Origin: Arthrinium phaeospermum
Lineage: Eukaryota; Ascomycota; Sordariomycetes; Amphisphaeriales; Apiosporaceae
Length of the DNA: 64,000 bases
Assembly: GCA_006503535.1 (NCBI GenBank)
Contig: QYRS01000009.1
Span: 558,001 to 622,000, forward strand
Reading direction: 5' to 3'
Each line of letters opens with the position of its first letter. Position 1 is the stretch's first letter. The notes beneath the pieces are model-generated. The model ran no database searches. It saw only the letters and a list, made by a program, of their open reading frames with translations, and was not told where the DNA came from. Shown in pieces: positions 46,162 through 56,827 of the stretch. The position numbers were made by a program, and so were the translations under genes.

Positions 46162-48437
46162 AGTACCGTATTATACGTTACAATTTAAAACGGCGTTTTC
46201 TTTTGGGGATATAATACTGAGGATACCCGGCGGCATATGGATTATTCGGTTGTGGGCGCGATATTTACTATTTGGATGACATTTCTTTTCCTTTTTTTGA
46301 CTTCTATATACCTACCTAGGTAGTGGTAGATAGCTTATACATCATTGCGCAAGTCACTTCTTCTGTACCTGTTCTCGCCATTGCCGCAGCTGGACTGATT
46401 GTCAACTCCTTTCAACATCTTTCGTGTAAGTGGAAGTGGGACCGTCTCTAGTGCGATTTCGCGACGTGACTCACACGGGCAACCCTGCGAGGAAGAGCTG
46501 CCCCTCCACTGCCCCTCATCGCGGTGACGGGAATGCGCAGACAAACTTCTTTGTCTCCCCATTTTGTTTTCCAACGGGAAGGGCATTTGGCAATGGACGG
46601 ATTCAACCCCGCGATCCTTATCCCTGCGGGCCACCAAATCGACCGTTGGAATGAACAGTACTTTGCCTACTAACAGCATTTCTATTCCATTGGTTATTCC
46701 ACTGCTCACGATTATGCCAGGGAGGTAGAGTACGTATATTCCAGTCGTATTGTAGTAATCATGCAACTGGAATCTTAGACACTGGATCGGTTTATCCTCG
46801 CAGGAGCTTGCTGGTTATTTGGCAGGCACCGAAGAGAAAAAGCAAGTCTGGTGTAGCTGGATTGACGACTGGCCAGAAGACCGAGCGAGAATGGCTTCCA
46901 ATTGGGGTGTGGCAAGCAGCTCGCCAGGCTCCCATATTTTTTTCACACCTGGCTGTTCGCCGAGATCCGGCAATCGCCAGTCCAGCTCGACAGGGTCTCT
47001 GGAATCCAGGCCGCCGATAAATTCCATGCCATCGATATGTACTTAATCAGTTGGTCAATTAGGCAATCATCAATGTTCCCGGCAGCCCCTCCCCCGCGAC
47101 AAGCTATCTCTTACTCGTCAATCTATCTGCACACCCCTCACCTCGCCACGGCCACTCAACTTGTTAGTAATCGTGCTACCTAGCCCCGCAGGTGTGTGCT
47201 GTGTGGGGCAGGCACCTGCCCACGCTACGGCAAGCTATCTCGAAGTCCTAGGCAAGCAGGGGTAATCCCGTCCGCCTTCTAGGTAACAGTCACTCGGGGC
47301 GTGGCATTTCCTTCCCCTGTGACCCATGCTGCGCTGAAATCCATGCAAGTAGAGGCGGTCCCCGTATGTGCGGGTGACGGATGGTAGGTATGACTGCAGA
47401 TTGTTCCGAGCTGCATCTGGGCCGGATGGGGAAAGTCCTACTCCACAACATTGATGTACGTATGTGGATCAAGTCCTCCATCTCAGCAACGACGTCCTGC
47501 TCGTCTTCAGGCGACAGCTATTCGGGCCATGGGTACAGTTGATTGTTTGACCTGCGCGATCATGGTGTGTAGAAGGAAGGATTGATTACCATTGATGTCT
47601 GCTACATGATGGAGTTTACACATAGCTATCAATTTCCCTCCAGAACCCAATAAATTGGCAAGTGTGCTCACTACACCCTCTGAAAACAATGGCTGCCCAT
47701 ATTGCCAATGTATTGGGGGGCGAGCTACTTATAGGTATATGGCAACTGATATCTACTGGTTATTCATGAGCTTTACTACCATTTAGAATTATATATCACA
47801 AAAGCTACACGTATACGTCATATCCGATTTGACGTCAGGTTGGCCAAGGCAATTACAAGTTCCAATGTGATTCCACTATGATGGCAAGTAAGTTACATAC
47901 CCTCGCTTGCCAGAACTGCCAGACCCTAATATTCGATATTGTCCACAGAGAGGTCATTCTTTCTAAGTACCTACGCCTTTCCCCAAGATTTACGAAGCAA
48001 CAACTACCGTGCAAATACTGAAAGTGCGCCACAGGAAGTCCCCAGTTCCCTCGGTGCCTTCTTTCAATTTGCAGACCAGGGCGACCACCGCTGCTCAACT
48101 TGGGAGACTCCCGTTAAGGTAAATATGTCAAAGTTTGCCTTCCACCACTCGAGTCTCAATCTTGTTTCTGTGACATACTTCTCGCTCTGAAAGAGGTTGC
48201 CTCAGTTTCTTTCTCAGCTCAATACCTGGCTATTCCTTATCTCTCGCCCGCACATCAGACTCTGTATGTAACCCTATCGTTTCCTTACCATCCATATCAT
48301 CCCATCGGCGCATTATTATATGCTGACTATTGAGTATAGCTCTCGCTCGATGCAAGATTTCTTTTTTAATAAACCAGTAAGTTACACTCGACTTAGCTGG
48401 CGTTGAGATAGCCCTTTAACACGCACTACCAACCATC
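46162..48437. other. Intergenic region
   Basis: No supported gene in 2.3 kb. The interval 48190-48430 is the probable upstream region of the first array gene. Confidence 0.4.
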
Positions 48438-48455
48438 AGAACCAGAACCAGAACG

Positions 48456-48492
<37 letters not shown>
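48438..48492 (+). repeat. Hexanucleotide (AGAACC)n microsatellite
   Basis: About nine units of AGAACC with one variant (AGAACG) end eight bases before the ATG at 48501. A shorter, broken version (CCAGAACCAGAACAGAACC) lies before the next array gene at about 49164-49182. Confidence 0.85.
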
Positions 48493-48493
<1 letters not shown>

Positions 48494-48500
48494 CAGCACC

Positions 48501-48929
48501 ATGCCATCGTAAGTCTTTACACTTTCGCTCATGAACCTGATTTGAGATGAGCTGAGCTAATCGAATTCATCGTCGATTAGAACCACCAGACCAGTTCCCT
48601 CCGGGGCCGCGCCCCCTGGACCAACACCACCGGCGCCCCTACCACCTTCGAGACGGCCGCCTCTCCCACCTCTCCCACCTCCACCACCACCACTACCTCT
48701 GCCGCCGACGACCCTCCGGCTGCCGCCGCCACCAGCTCGCCCCCAAGGTCGAGCTCGGCACGCCAGCGGGCTGGCTGGCCCAGGGGTACCTCCGGGTCGC
48801 CGAGGCCCAGTCCTCCCTCGCTGGCGTGAAGGTCGAGAGGGACGCCCAGGCTCCCCCCCGGCCCCCAGGACCGCCGCCGACGACCCTCCGGCTGCCGCCG
48901 CCCCCACCTCCTCCTGCTCCCCCATATAG
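48501..48929 (+). CDS. Array gene 1: Pro/Ala-rich orphan with micro-exon
   Basis: Exon 1 is 8 nt (ATGCCATC, 48501-48508), followed by GTAAGT and a 72-nt intron ending in GATTAG at 48580. Exon 2 is 48581-48929. The spliced frame is open for 118 residues, Pro/Arg-rich, and ends near ADDPPAAAAPTSS. Other frames hold pieces shared with later copies, such as TTTTTSAADDPPAAAA and TPAGWLAQGYLRVAEAQ, so single-base shifts are likely. The segment GACGACCCTCCGGCTGCCGCC occurs twice here and again in copy 2. I know no family. The exon 1-intron start is the shared mark of this array. Confidence 0.45.
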
Positions 48930-49190
48930 ATAACTTGAGGCAACCTCGGGCTCGGCGCCAAGGGCGCCAACGGCATCCCCGTGTGGGTGTCCTGGATGCA
49001 GGTCTTCGGCCTGATCGACTGGACGCTGGGGTGGCTGCGCCGCCTCTTCCTGGGCTTCGAGTCCTCATCTCGTGGGACGCCGCGGTGATCGAGGCCGCTG
49101 CCGTCGCCGCCTCCTCCTTCTCCTCCCCACCATCTTCATCACATAGGGCAACCTCGGACTCGGCCAGAACCAGAACAGAACCAGCACCAC
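48930..49190 (+). pseudogene. Array fragment 1b with Trp-rich core
   Basis: Directly after gene 1, one frame reads GNLGLGAKGANGIPVWVSW and continues MQVFGLIDWTLGWLRRLFLGFE. It then shifts to VLISWDAAVIEAAAVAAS and runs out towards the leader of copy 2. It is clearly paralogous to the core of copy 2 (GIPVWVSWLQVFCLVDWALG). It could be the true C-terminal half of gene 1 if the stop at 48927 is bypassed by missing bases, or a separate truncated copy. The end at about 49150-49165 again starts the GNLGLG motif before falling into the AGAACC repeat. Confidence 0.5.
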
Positions 49191-49197
49191 CACCACC

Positions 49198-49566
49198 ATG
49201 CCATTGACGTAAGTTTGCATTGTTTTGCCCCTGAAACCGCTTTGAGACGAACTGACCTGACCGGAGTTATCGCCGATTAGAAGCATCAGAACAGATGCCG
49301 CCGGGGCCCTGCCCCCCTCCCACAACACCACACCTTCGCCACCTGACTCTCCCGACCACCACCACCACCACCAACACCACCGCCGCCGACGACCCTCCGG
49401 CTGCCGCCCCCATCTACATCACATGGGGCAACCTCGGCCTCGGCCAAAAGGGGCCAACGGCATCCCAGTGTGGGTCTCGTGGCTCCAGGTCTTTTGCCTG
49501 GTGGACTGGGCGCTCGGGTGGTTGCGCCGCCGCTGCCGACGAGATCGCCGCCGCCAACCCGGCTGA
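49198..49566 (+). CDS. Array gene 2: Trp-rich core protein with micro-exon
   Basis: Exon 1 is 11 nt (ATG CCA TTG AC, 49198-49208). The intron is 72 nt (GTAAGT...GATTAG, to 49280). Exon 2 is 49281-49566, and together they are open for 98 residues. The spliced frame enters the shared core KGANGIPVWVSWLQVF and continues CLVDWALGWLRR before turning Arg-rich. Two other parts of an apparent ancestral protein lie in another frame: TNTTAADDPPAAAPIYITWGNLGLG before the core and ADEIAAANPADRPLAAIARA...GTKAAATVAL to TAG at 49672 after it. One extra G in the G4 run at 49450-49453 would join the first part to the core. Confidence 0.5.
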
Positions 49567-49810
49567 CCGGCCCCTAGCCGCCATCGCTCGCGCCGCCGCC
49601 GCCCTGAACCTGGCCTGCGCCGCTGCTGCCGACGAGGAGGGCACCAAGGCCGCTGCCACTGTCGCTTTATAGGCAACTGTAAATTCCTTCTTTCTCGGTA
49701 AAATTCGTTCCTGTGAGTAGCTGTGCCGTTCAACTCTGGATTACTTTCCAGGCCCATGCTGAAGATATACTGACTCTAGGCAAATAGACTGCTACTGCTA
49801 CTACAACAAC

Positions 49811-50493
49811 ATGACGACGTAAGTTCAACGCCCCTATATCTATCCAGCGGCAGTCTCTAAATATCCATCATATAGCCGTCACATTCCAACCGACACGCCC
49901 GGCACCGCCAGCAACAGCAGCAGCACCATCAGCACCATCAGCACCAGCCCACCCGCCGCAACCGCCACTGCCACCGCCGAAGAGAGCCCTCCGGTCTCCT
50001 GGCCCCGACTAGCCCCCGGGGACCAGGGACCGAGGGAGTGCCAGTCTGGTTCGTCTGGCTGGAAAAGTTTGGGTTGCCGGCCAAGGTAGCCGATTACGTC
50101 CTGGGTGTGGTGTGTCGGTGGGCTCTGGCCATCCCCAAAGTCCGCTGGGGGCTGCGAACCGCCCTCTTCATAGACGAAGGGACCTTCGCCGCCGCCGAGC
50201 GCAACGCGGCCGCCCCTGGGCCAAGGAGATCGCCGACGCCGCTGCCGCTGCGAGAAGGAGACTGCCGAGGCCTCGCCGCTGCCCACGGCGATCTCAACGC
50301 CGCCGTCGACACCGGCGACCCTGCCGCTGTCAACGCCGCCACCGCTGGTGATCTTGGCGTGGCGAGCCGTGCCGCCGTCGCGGGCCTAGATGCTGCTGTC
50401 GCCGCCATGAGAAGACCCGTGCCGCCGCCCAGAAGAGGACGACCGACGCCTACGCCGCCGTCGCCACCAGCAACCCTTCTGCTGCGGGAATAA
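49811..50493 (+). CDS. Array gene 3: Ala-rich orphan with micro-exon
   Basis: Exon 1 is 8 nt (ATGACGAC, 49811-49818), followed by GTAAGT and a 57-nt intron ending in ATATAG at 49875. Exon 2 is open to TAG at 50087-50089 in the spliced frame (Ser/Thr/Ala-rich, ending near EESPPVSWPRLAPGD). The conserved core (GVPVWFVWLEKFGLPAKVADYV) sits in the next frame, which is open to TAA at 50493. The G3 run at 50026-50028 is where one more G would fuse them. Beyond the core are Ala-rich helices (NAAVDTGDPAAVNAATAG, LDAAVAAM), again with signs of frame changes. The true gene is probably about 230 residues. Confidence 0.5.
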
Positions 50494-50567
50494 TATGCTA
50501 TTGATAGATGGTGTAGCTGCGGCCCAAGACCCTGGCGCAGCGGAAAAAAGGGCACAAGAATTCGCGG

Positions 50568-50946
50568 ATGGCAGAAGATCATGTCGCCATCGCCAACGAA
50601 ATGGTGACCAGAAGCCCTGTTAGTTCTAGGGCGAAGACTACGTGAGTTCTCACATCTTTGCTCGTATAGCTTGCCCCTGCATCCCTCCCGTGAGACTTCG
50701 GCTCATGTTATTCCCTGAGATAGATTCAGCCGCCGCATTTCGGGCCTGGTGGTCCCCATTACCAGCAGCGGCAGCAGCAGAAGGAGCAGCAGAAGCAGCA
50801 GTGGCAGCGGCAGCGGTAGCAACAGCGGCACAGCTACACTCGCTGCGAGGTGCTGGGGGTCGCTAACGCTACCGGAGTGTTGCTATGTGCTGCGCCGTTG
50901 GTGGCAGGGATCAGGTTCATATCAGCAAAAGAGGACGAGACTGTGA
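50568..50946 (+). CDS. Array gene 4: short Ser-rich orphan, two exons
   Basis: Exon 1 (50568-50641) starts MAEDHVAIANEMVTRS and ends ...ACTAC|GTGAGT. The 82-nt intron ends in GAGATAG at 50723, and exon 2 is 50724-50946. The split is phase 2, as in the other array members, and gives 98 residues with a Ser/Gly/Arg low-complexity centre encoded by AGC repeats. Another frame of exon 2 is also open, so the start and frame are uncertain. It lacks the Trp-rich core and may be a truncated relative. Confidence 0.35.
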
Positions 50947-52138
50947 CCCAGGTCTGTCTGGCGGCATCTTGCGCAATGTACTGGGCCCACGCCTGTCCCT
51001 TTACACTTCATGGGTCCTCAGAGGCACGAGGTCAACGAGCTCCTCCCTTAGAATGCATCAGCGCGACGAGGCTAGCTTTTATGAATATTATATACAACCA
51101 CAAGTTGCGAGATGACTGCCTGCATTGGGAAAAAAGTCTGAAAAACATTCCATTTCGTGGTGCTTGGCAATTATTGCATATGAGTAAAAGAAGCGTGACC
51201 CAGTCAATCCCTAGACCCGAAATACTTGACCTACCTTGATCAGAAAGTAATTATTAAAAGACCTATATAAACTCCTTTATAGTACCATCAATCCAGTTTC
51301 AATCTTCCGACACAGCTTTGAAGACAAATGCTATGAATTCCATCCTGGCAAGAGCTCATCGGCTTCAAACGGCGTTGACAACAAAACGCGCTAGTAGCGC
51401 TAGGGTGCCCTCAGTCGCGTGATTCTTGTGAACGTCACTTGTGCCTTCCACTTGAGTTGCAATTCCAACTCCCTTCAGGCCCGCAAGTCACAGCGTAGGT
51501 GGCGGGGCTCCATGTCCCAGCCATGCTGCTTGCATCGATCAATCGTCCTACATAAGGTTCCTCGACCAGTACGACGATGACGCTAGTCAAGCTTGACTGG
51601 TTTGATTGGTGGCCCGCAGGTTCAATGTACCGGAACCTCAGGCACGCGATGTAGTGTTTATGTAAGACATCGGGTGGCATTCAGATCCTAGGTCGCCAGG
51701 GGCTTGCACGTCTGCCATGATACCACCTCCGCCCAAAATTAAAGAACAGCATATACAGCTATTGCCTATTGTTGCTAGATGTTCTGTCCCGTATATAGAT
51801 ACTGGTAGTAAATATAATATTCTTCTTCAATGGTCGTGAGTCTAGAGTCCGCACAGCTATATTAGTCGCATTAGAGGCAGTGGATGCACGGGAATCTGAC
51901 GGGTCGACACATTACTGGGAAGGTACGATGTAGCAAGTGAAGAGACTAGTAGGGGGGTTGCCGGCTTAGGCACACCAGACTGTGCTCGCGCGCGAGGGTC
52001 TTAAAAGAATTTGGTTCTTGGGATTTCGCTTCCTTTCCTCTTCTTTTCTTTGTCCGCTCTCATCCAACTGTGAGTGACCATTTGGTGATCCAGGTTGCAG
52101 TATATACTGACCATATGAAACAGACTACCAATACCACT
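50947..52138. other. Intergenic spacer inside the array
   Basis: No gene supported. GC content drops to normal. An extended frame from array gene 4 (to 51239) has no ATG. Confidence 0.4.
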
Positions 52139-52249
52139 GCTGCCGCCGCCACTACTACTACTACTACTGCTACTACTGCTACTACTACTACTACCACTAC
52201 TACCACCACCACCACCACCACCACCACTACCACTACCACCACCACCACC
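52139..52249 (+). repeat. Trinucleotide tract (CTA/CCA/CTG)n before the array gene 5 ATG
   Basis: About 110 bp of ACT, ACC and GCT triplets run directly up to the ATG at 52250. A separate pure CAG/AGC tract lies at about 52364-52392 inside exon 2. Confidence 0.85.
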
Positions 52250-53208
52250 ATGGACGAGACGACGTAAGTTCATTCAGTTTTACCTGAACTTCCACCCAAG
52301 ACACTCTGACTTACATGTACTCGTAATATAGTCTCGATAGAAGCATGCCCGGGGTGGTGGCCCCCAGCAGCAGCAGCAGCAGCAGCAGCAGCACACCACC
52401 ACCACCACTGCCGCCGCCGCCCCCAGCAGCAGCAGCAACAGCATCGTAAGTATACCTGAACTAAGAAACCCTAAGAGAGCCATACTAACTATAAGTGTTT
52501 GATAGAAGATCGAGTTCCAATGGCCCAACCTCGGGCTCACTGGGTCAGGGCCCACAGGCATTCCGCCAGTGGTCCCTCCTGGTGAGCCTGGGGTTGGCGG
52601 TCTGGCTGGCTGCCTGGGTCCGCCGTCTGGTGTTGTCCTCCGAGTGGGGACGAGAGGGTGCCGGGGCCCTCCGCCTCTACGATGACGAGGCCCTCGCCGC
52701 CGCAGCCGCCCGCGCCCCCGCCTGTCGCCCGAGGGGCAGAAGGCCGCCGCGTCCGCCACAAGGCCCTCGCCGGCGCCGCCCACGATGCCGCCGCTGCCCC
52801 ATGCGTTTGCCGACCGGCTGCCGATCGATGCGCCGGAGGGCTGGCTGGCCCGCGCCCACGCCCGCACCGCCACCGCCCACGCCAACCGCGTCGACGAGGG
52901 GGGGAGGAGGAAGCAGGCCCGGCCTGCGACAAAGCCCGCGCCGCCGCAGAGGACGCGCCGCCCCCACCCTCGAACGGTGGCTCTCCCTGCCCACCGTTGG
53001 CGTGGTGGTCGAGGGGGACGCCCGGGCTCCCCCCCGGCCCCCAGGATCGCCGCCCCAGCCGCCGCCAGCGCCGATCCTCCATTCACTAGGAGGACACCAG
53101 CTCGCCCGCCGCCTCCGTGGTGAGCGCACTAAGCGCGACTCTTCTCGAGTTTCTGGGATTGCAACAGTGGAGGATGAACACTTCACGAGCAATATGGAAT
53201 GGCTTTGA
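52250..53208 (+). CDS. Array gene 5: 276-residue Arg/Ala/Pro-rich orphan, three exons
   Basis: Exon 1 is 14 nt (52250-52263, ATG GAC GAG ACG AC). Exon 2 (52332-52445) encodes LDRSMPGVVAPSSSSS then Pro/Ala tracts. Exon 3 is 52506-53208. Both introns are phase 2, with donors GTAAGTT and GTAAGTA and a CTAAC branch in the second, and the total is exactly 277 codons. Exon 3 begins at the same kind of junction and carries an altered core (SNGPTSGSLGQGPQAF; the neighbouring frame reads WPNLGLTGSGP). Near the C-terminus VGVVVEGDARAPPRPPG matches gene 1 (AGVKVERDAQAPPRPPG). Other frames hold APEGWLARAHARTATAHA, like TPAGWLAQGYLRVAEAQ of gene 1. It ends NMEWL. Confidence 0.55.
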
Positions 53209-53286
53209 TGACAACGGTTTTACAGGGCAAAGGGATAATCATGGAATGGTTTTGATGACAACGGGTTTACAGGGCAAGGGGTAATC
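53194..53286 (+). repeat. 46/47-bp tandem repeat over the array gene 5 stop
   Basis: Two units (53194-53240, 53241-53286) begin ATGGAATGG(C/T)TTTGATGACAAC and differ at a few positions. Each contains the last codons and the stop of array gene 5 (GAATGGCTTTGA / GAATGGTTTTGA), so the gene terminus itself was duplicated. Confidence 0.85.
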
Positions 53287-54002
53287 ATGGCATTTGTGTT
53301 CGCGTTGTTTTTACACTTGATGCTCGACATGCGAGCCTTCTTCATGGGCTGCATAACAGGGCAGTATCCTTACGAGGGCTGCACAACTGAACAATTGAGA
53401 ATTGGGGCGACCCAGAAACCGCATATATGAACGTCTTCCTCTTGTGACTGTGCATTGTCTCGTGTGCTGATTCAGCCGTTGTGGTCACTGCTATGAACCA
53501 ATCCACTCGAATGGACGCTGTTCAATTTTCTGTAAGGGGTGATGGCAGGTTTTAGTAGACAGCCAAGATGCTGGCCTGGAAACGTCCTCCCTTTTCCCAG
53601 TGGGAACGATGGCCGGGCTGGGCCAGCCGGTCAAACCACTGCTTGCAACGCCGTGACACTTTTCCTTAAAGGCTGTTGAGTAGACAATTTTTATTAGGGA
53701 CATCATTCTCATATATAAGATACCATCAATCACTAAACTACCATTCTTTTTGTCATTAAACTTTCTGTTCGACACCAGCCAAAGCTATCAGAAAGAAAAG
53801 TCTCACAGAGAGCAGAAACCTCGAGTATATGAGGTCAAAATATAGCCATTAATATTCCCAATGGAACTGAAACCCTTGAAGGACGTACCAACAGATGTGA
53901 GTCTTCTTCACACACAATCATTTGCCTCAGGATCCTCGCTCACCCATTGCTAACAGAGGCTTTTGATTTCCACTTCACTCTGGACACGTAATAGTCATAC
54001 AA
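53287..54002. other. Intergenic region
   Basis: No supported gene. A minus-strand open frame at 53491-53775 lacks an ATG at its start. Confidence 0.4.
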
Positions 54003-54786
54003 TCACACACCCATAAGCGGAAGGAGCATCCCAGTATACAGTAGCAACCACTCCGCAAGGGTATTTGTGTTTGTTGCAGCGGCAGGGGGAGGGGTTGTTA
54101 GTAAAAGGTGTCTTTCGGCATTGACGCTGAGACCGCGCAGGACGATATCGGCCATCTCCTGCACGCGTGACGGCACCTTGGTCTTCTTGGTGTCGGCGCA
54201 GATGTCGTCGTAGATAACGTCGAGAGCATCCAGCACGCGCGCGTTGGCGCTTCGCAGGGCGCCCTCCTTGGCGCGCGCCTGGGCGCTGCGGATCAGGTCG
54301 ACCGTGTTCTCCGCGAAGGGGCAGCGCTCGTTCTCGGCCAGGAGGGCCTGGTTGACGTCCTGGTACTGCACCAGCCGGATGAGCAGGTCGTAGTCGGTGT
54401 AATTGGTGGCGTCGTGCTCCCAGTCCCTCGGTGCCAGTAGCTCAGGAACTTGTGGGCGCGCTCGAGGAAGACGTCCTCCTTGAGACCCTCGCACTTGCGC
54501 GCCCGGTTGCGGCTGAGGCAGTTGTTGAGCGAGGCGATCAGGGGGGGTCCAGCATCTGGGTTGGTTCGGGAATGACGAGGTCCTTGGGGGCGTCGTCGCG
54601 GGGGGCTATTGATGGGTGAACGGCGGGATGGCGGGGCTCTGTGCTTGGGAGATCGTCCTCGAGTGACGTCCTTATCCTACGAGCGTGCGGGCCTGTGTTG
54701 TGTTGCACGCCGAAGTTGACATACATCTGTGATCGAACAGCACCGAAAAGGGCCAAAAGGGCAAAAGGGGCAACGGGAACCCTCAT
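54003..54786 (-). CDS. Secreted orphan protein, frame broken at two G/C runs
   Basis: The ATG at 54786 begins a signal peptide (MRVPVAPFALLALFGAVRSQ). The frame then stops just after PTQMLDPP, at the 7-base run 54541-54547. With one more base it continues LIASLNNCLSRNRARKCEG and FLERAHKFLSYW. A second shift at 54425-54427 leads to DWEHDATNYTDYDLLIRLVQ, then ERCPFAENTVDLIRSAQARA, VLDALDVIYDDICAD and a hydrophobic end (LAEWLLLYTGMLLPLMGV) that could be a GPI-type signal. That makes a secreted or anchored protein of about 260 residues with few Cys. No family is recognised. Both breaks fit the one-base-short pattern seen elsewhere. Confidence 0.6.
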
Positions 54787-56062
54787 ATCGAATGTAGTGG
54801 CGGGGGACGTATGTACCAGAGCAGGCGGACGTCGAATGAAACTCTATGGAGAGTCCGGAAGGTCAATTCCTTGTCCCAAACGATGCGTCGACGCAGACCG
54901 GAATGTATTAATTAATGAACGAAAATTGATTGTCGATTGGACTGGTCTCGCACTTTGTTTGACTTGCTCCCAAGGTTGTGATAGATGTTGAGAGAATGCA
55001 GCTCATGCAGACAAGAGATTAATCGAAGGCCGGTAGCCTGTTATATAGAATTTCTGCTAGCATTGCCGGAGAAAAGGAAAGGTTGAAAGGAAAGCTTTTA
55101 CCTTTTTCCGGGAGGTTGTGGATGCTCTTTTGAACAAGGTTCTTCGACCCATGAGACTATCCTACCCTAATCATTCAACTATACTTTCCCAGACACCACT
55201 AAAGCTAATGTTGCGCCACCTTTCTCCAGTACTTCTTGACTTGTTCTTGACTTGTGATGGCTGGTGAGTTAGAATGCCTGCAAAGACTCTCTGGAAACTT
55301 GATGGGAGAGAAATAGGGGCTAGATAGTTTGTATAGGAGTAAAAGTTGTCTTCCATTGCCAAAGCTAATTGACGAGCCACTATATAGTAAATAGGCTCTC
55401 CGGAACTTGAAATGAAGCTTGATATGGGATGCTGAATATGACAAAGTCTACTCTTTTTATTGGACATGGTTGTTAGTAAATGTCCTCGCGGGCGACACAG
55501 CAGATTAAGAGTGAGCGCTTGCTCTGGCCGACCATCCCTTTTTAATGAGGCACTAGATGCCTGAATAGATAACACTTCAGACGAGACGATGGCATACCGA
55601 GTCTCTACCCCAAATGCCAATTCCCCTCTCCAGAAGGGTATATCAGGCTTCACAGCGTCGTCGTCGAAGGCACTCAAGGAAGCCGATCTCTAGCTTGTAC
55701 TAAGTCGAATTGAACTTAGCATTGGTCCAATCAATACAATAAAGTACCACGAGTGTTTGCGCTGCAGGACTTCTAGCGCGAAGCTAGTTGGGTCGTTGTG
55801 CAGTCGTACGGCGTGATGCTAATCGCGAGTAACGGTTGTGATGGTGGTGTTGGTGAGGGAGCACAGCTTCTGGTACCAGCTCGATAGAACGTCCAGACAT
55901 CTGACACTGGTAGGGCCCCAAGAATGTCCAAACAGGGACTGCGGATGTTCTGTATATATTTGGAATGAGGAGCAATATGCTCCCTACGATTGACTAGTTT
56001 CTGTTGAGTTAGGTGTTGGAGTGTGAAATATCGACCCATATATCCTACGATGTATAGATAAG
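54787..56062. other. Intergenic region with doubtful small frames
   Basis: Two minus-strand ATG frames exist: 55171-55467 (about 98 codons, good ACCATG context, starting MSNKKSRLCHIQHP) and 55773-56039 (88 codons). Neither has a known domain, and I do not call them genes. Confidence 0.3.
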
Positions 56063-56819
56063 ATCGGCGACCCTGCTACGCACCACCCCTGCCACGCACC
56101 ACCCATCACCACCAAAAACCGCATTTTCAGCCCCTACGTAGAAATTCGAAATAAAATCGTAAAAATAAAATAAAAATAGTTTTAAAAATAGAATTTAAAT
56201 TTATCGAGAGAATTTGATTTTTAAAAAATAATAAAAATTTTAAAGTGGAGAAATATAACTTTAAAATTAAAATTTTAAAATATATAGGAATTCCTAAGAA
56301 AATAAATCTTTAAAAATAACGTTAATATTAAATAGATTTTAAAATTTTAAATACCTTATATTCCTTTTCTTAACGCGGATTAGATTTAATAAAAAACTTT
56401 CTAAAAAATTATTATTAAGTTATTTAAGAAAATCTAATTTCTCCACTTAATTTCTTAGGGAAAAACTTTAAGCTTAAAAATAAAAATAATCCCTTTAAAT
56501 TAAAGTTTCGAAATTTAAAATCTTATTATATTTAATTTTTCTAAATTTTTTATAATTTTTATTTTTAAATTATAATATAAATTATTAAATAAAAAGGTAT
56601 CGATTTTCGCGGTAAAAACTTTAAACTTAATTTAAAAGTGGATCCCGATTTTTTTAATTTTTTCTAAATCTATTATTAAACTCTGAATTCTATAGTATAT
56701 TTTAAATATTTTATTTTTTTATTATTATATAAAGTGGTCGAGATATTCGCGGTTGAAATCGGGTGTTTTGGTGGTGATGGTGGTGCGTAGCAGGGGTGGT
56801 GCGCAGCAGGGTCGTCGAT
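56063..56819. mobile_element. 757-bp element with about 55-bp GC-rich inverted termini and AT-only interior
   Basis: The left end (56063 on) and right end (to 56819) are inverted copies. Both read ATCGRCGACCCTGCTRCGCA, then CCACCCCTGCYACGCACCACC and ATCACCACCAAAA, with one indel and a few changes. The flanks TAGATAAG (56055-56062) and TATATAAG (56820-56827) match at 7 of 8 positions, consistent with an 8-bp target duplication (hAT-like). The interior from about 56150 to 56735 is almost only A/T. No coding capacity remains. Confidence 0.75.
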
Positions 56820-56827
56820 TATATAAG

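Noticed and set aside
48421..48500. CRISPR-like array or secondary-structure element
   Set aside because: The AGAACC repeat is a plain microsatellite without spacers, and the organism is a eukaryote.
52001..52273. Minus-strand frames of poly-Val/Gly/Ser over the trinucleotide tract
   Set aside because: They are artefacts of the CCA/CTA repeat read in reverse, with no codon bias or neighbours to support them.
53491..53775. 95-codon minus-strand frame
   Set aside because: It starts with GTG, has no recognisable domain, and no splice sites bring in an ATG.
55171..55467. ATG-started minus-strand frame of about 98 codons
   Set aside because: Good start context, but AT-rich codons, no domain and overlap with another open frame; too weak to call a gene.
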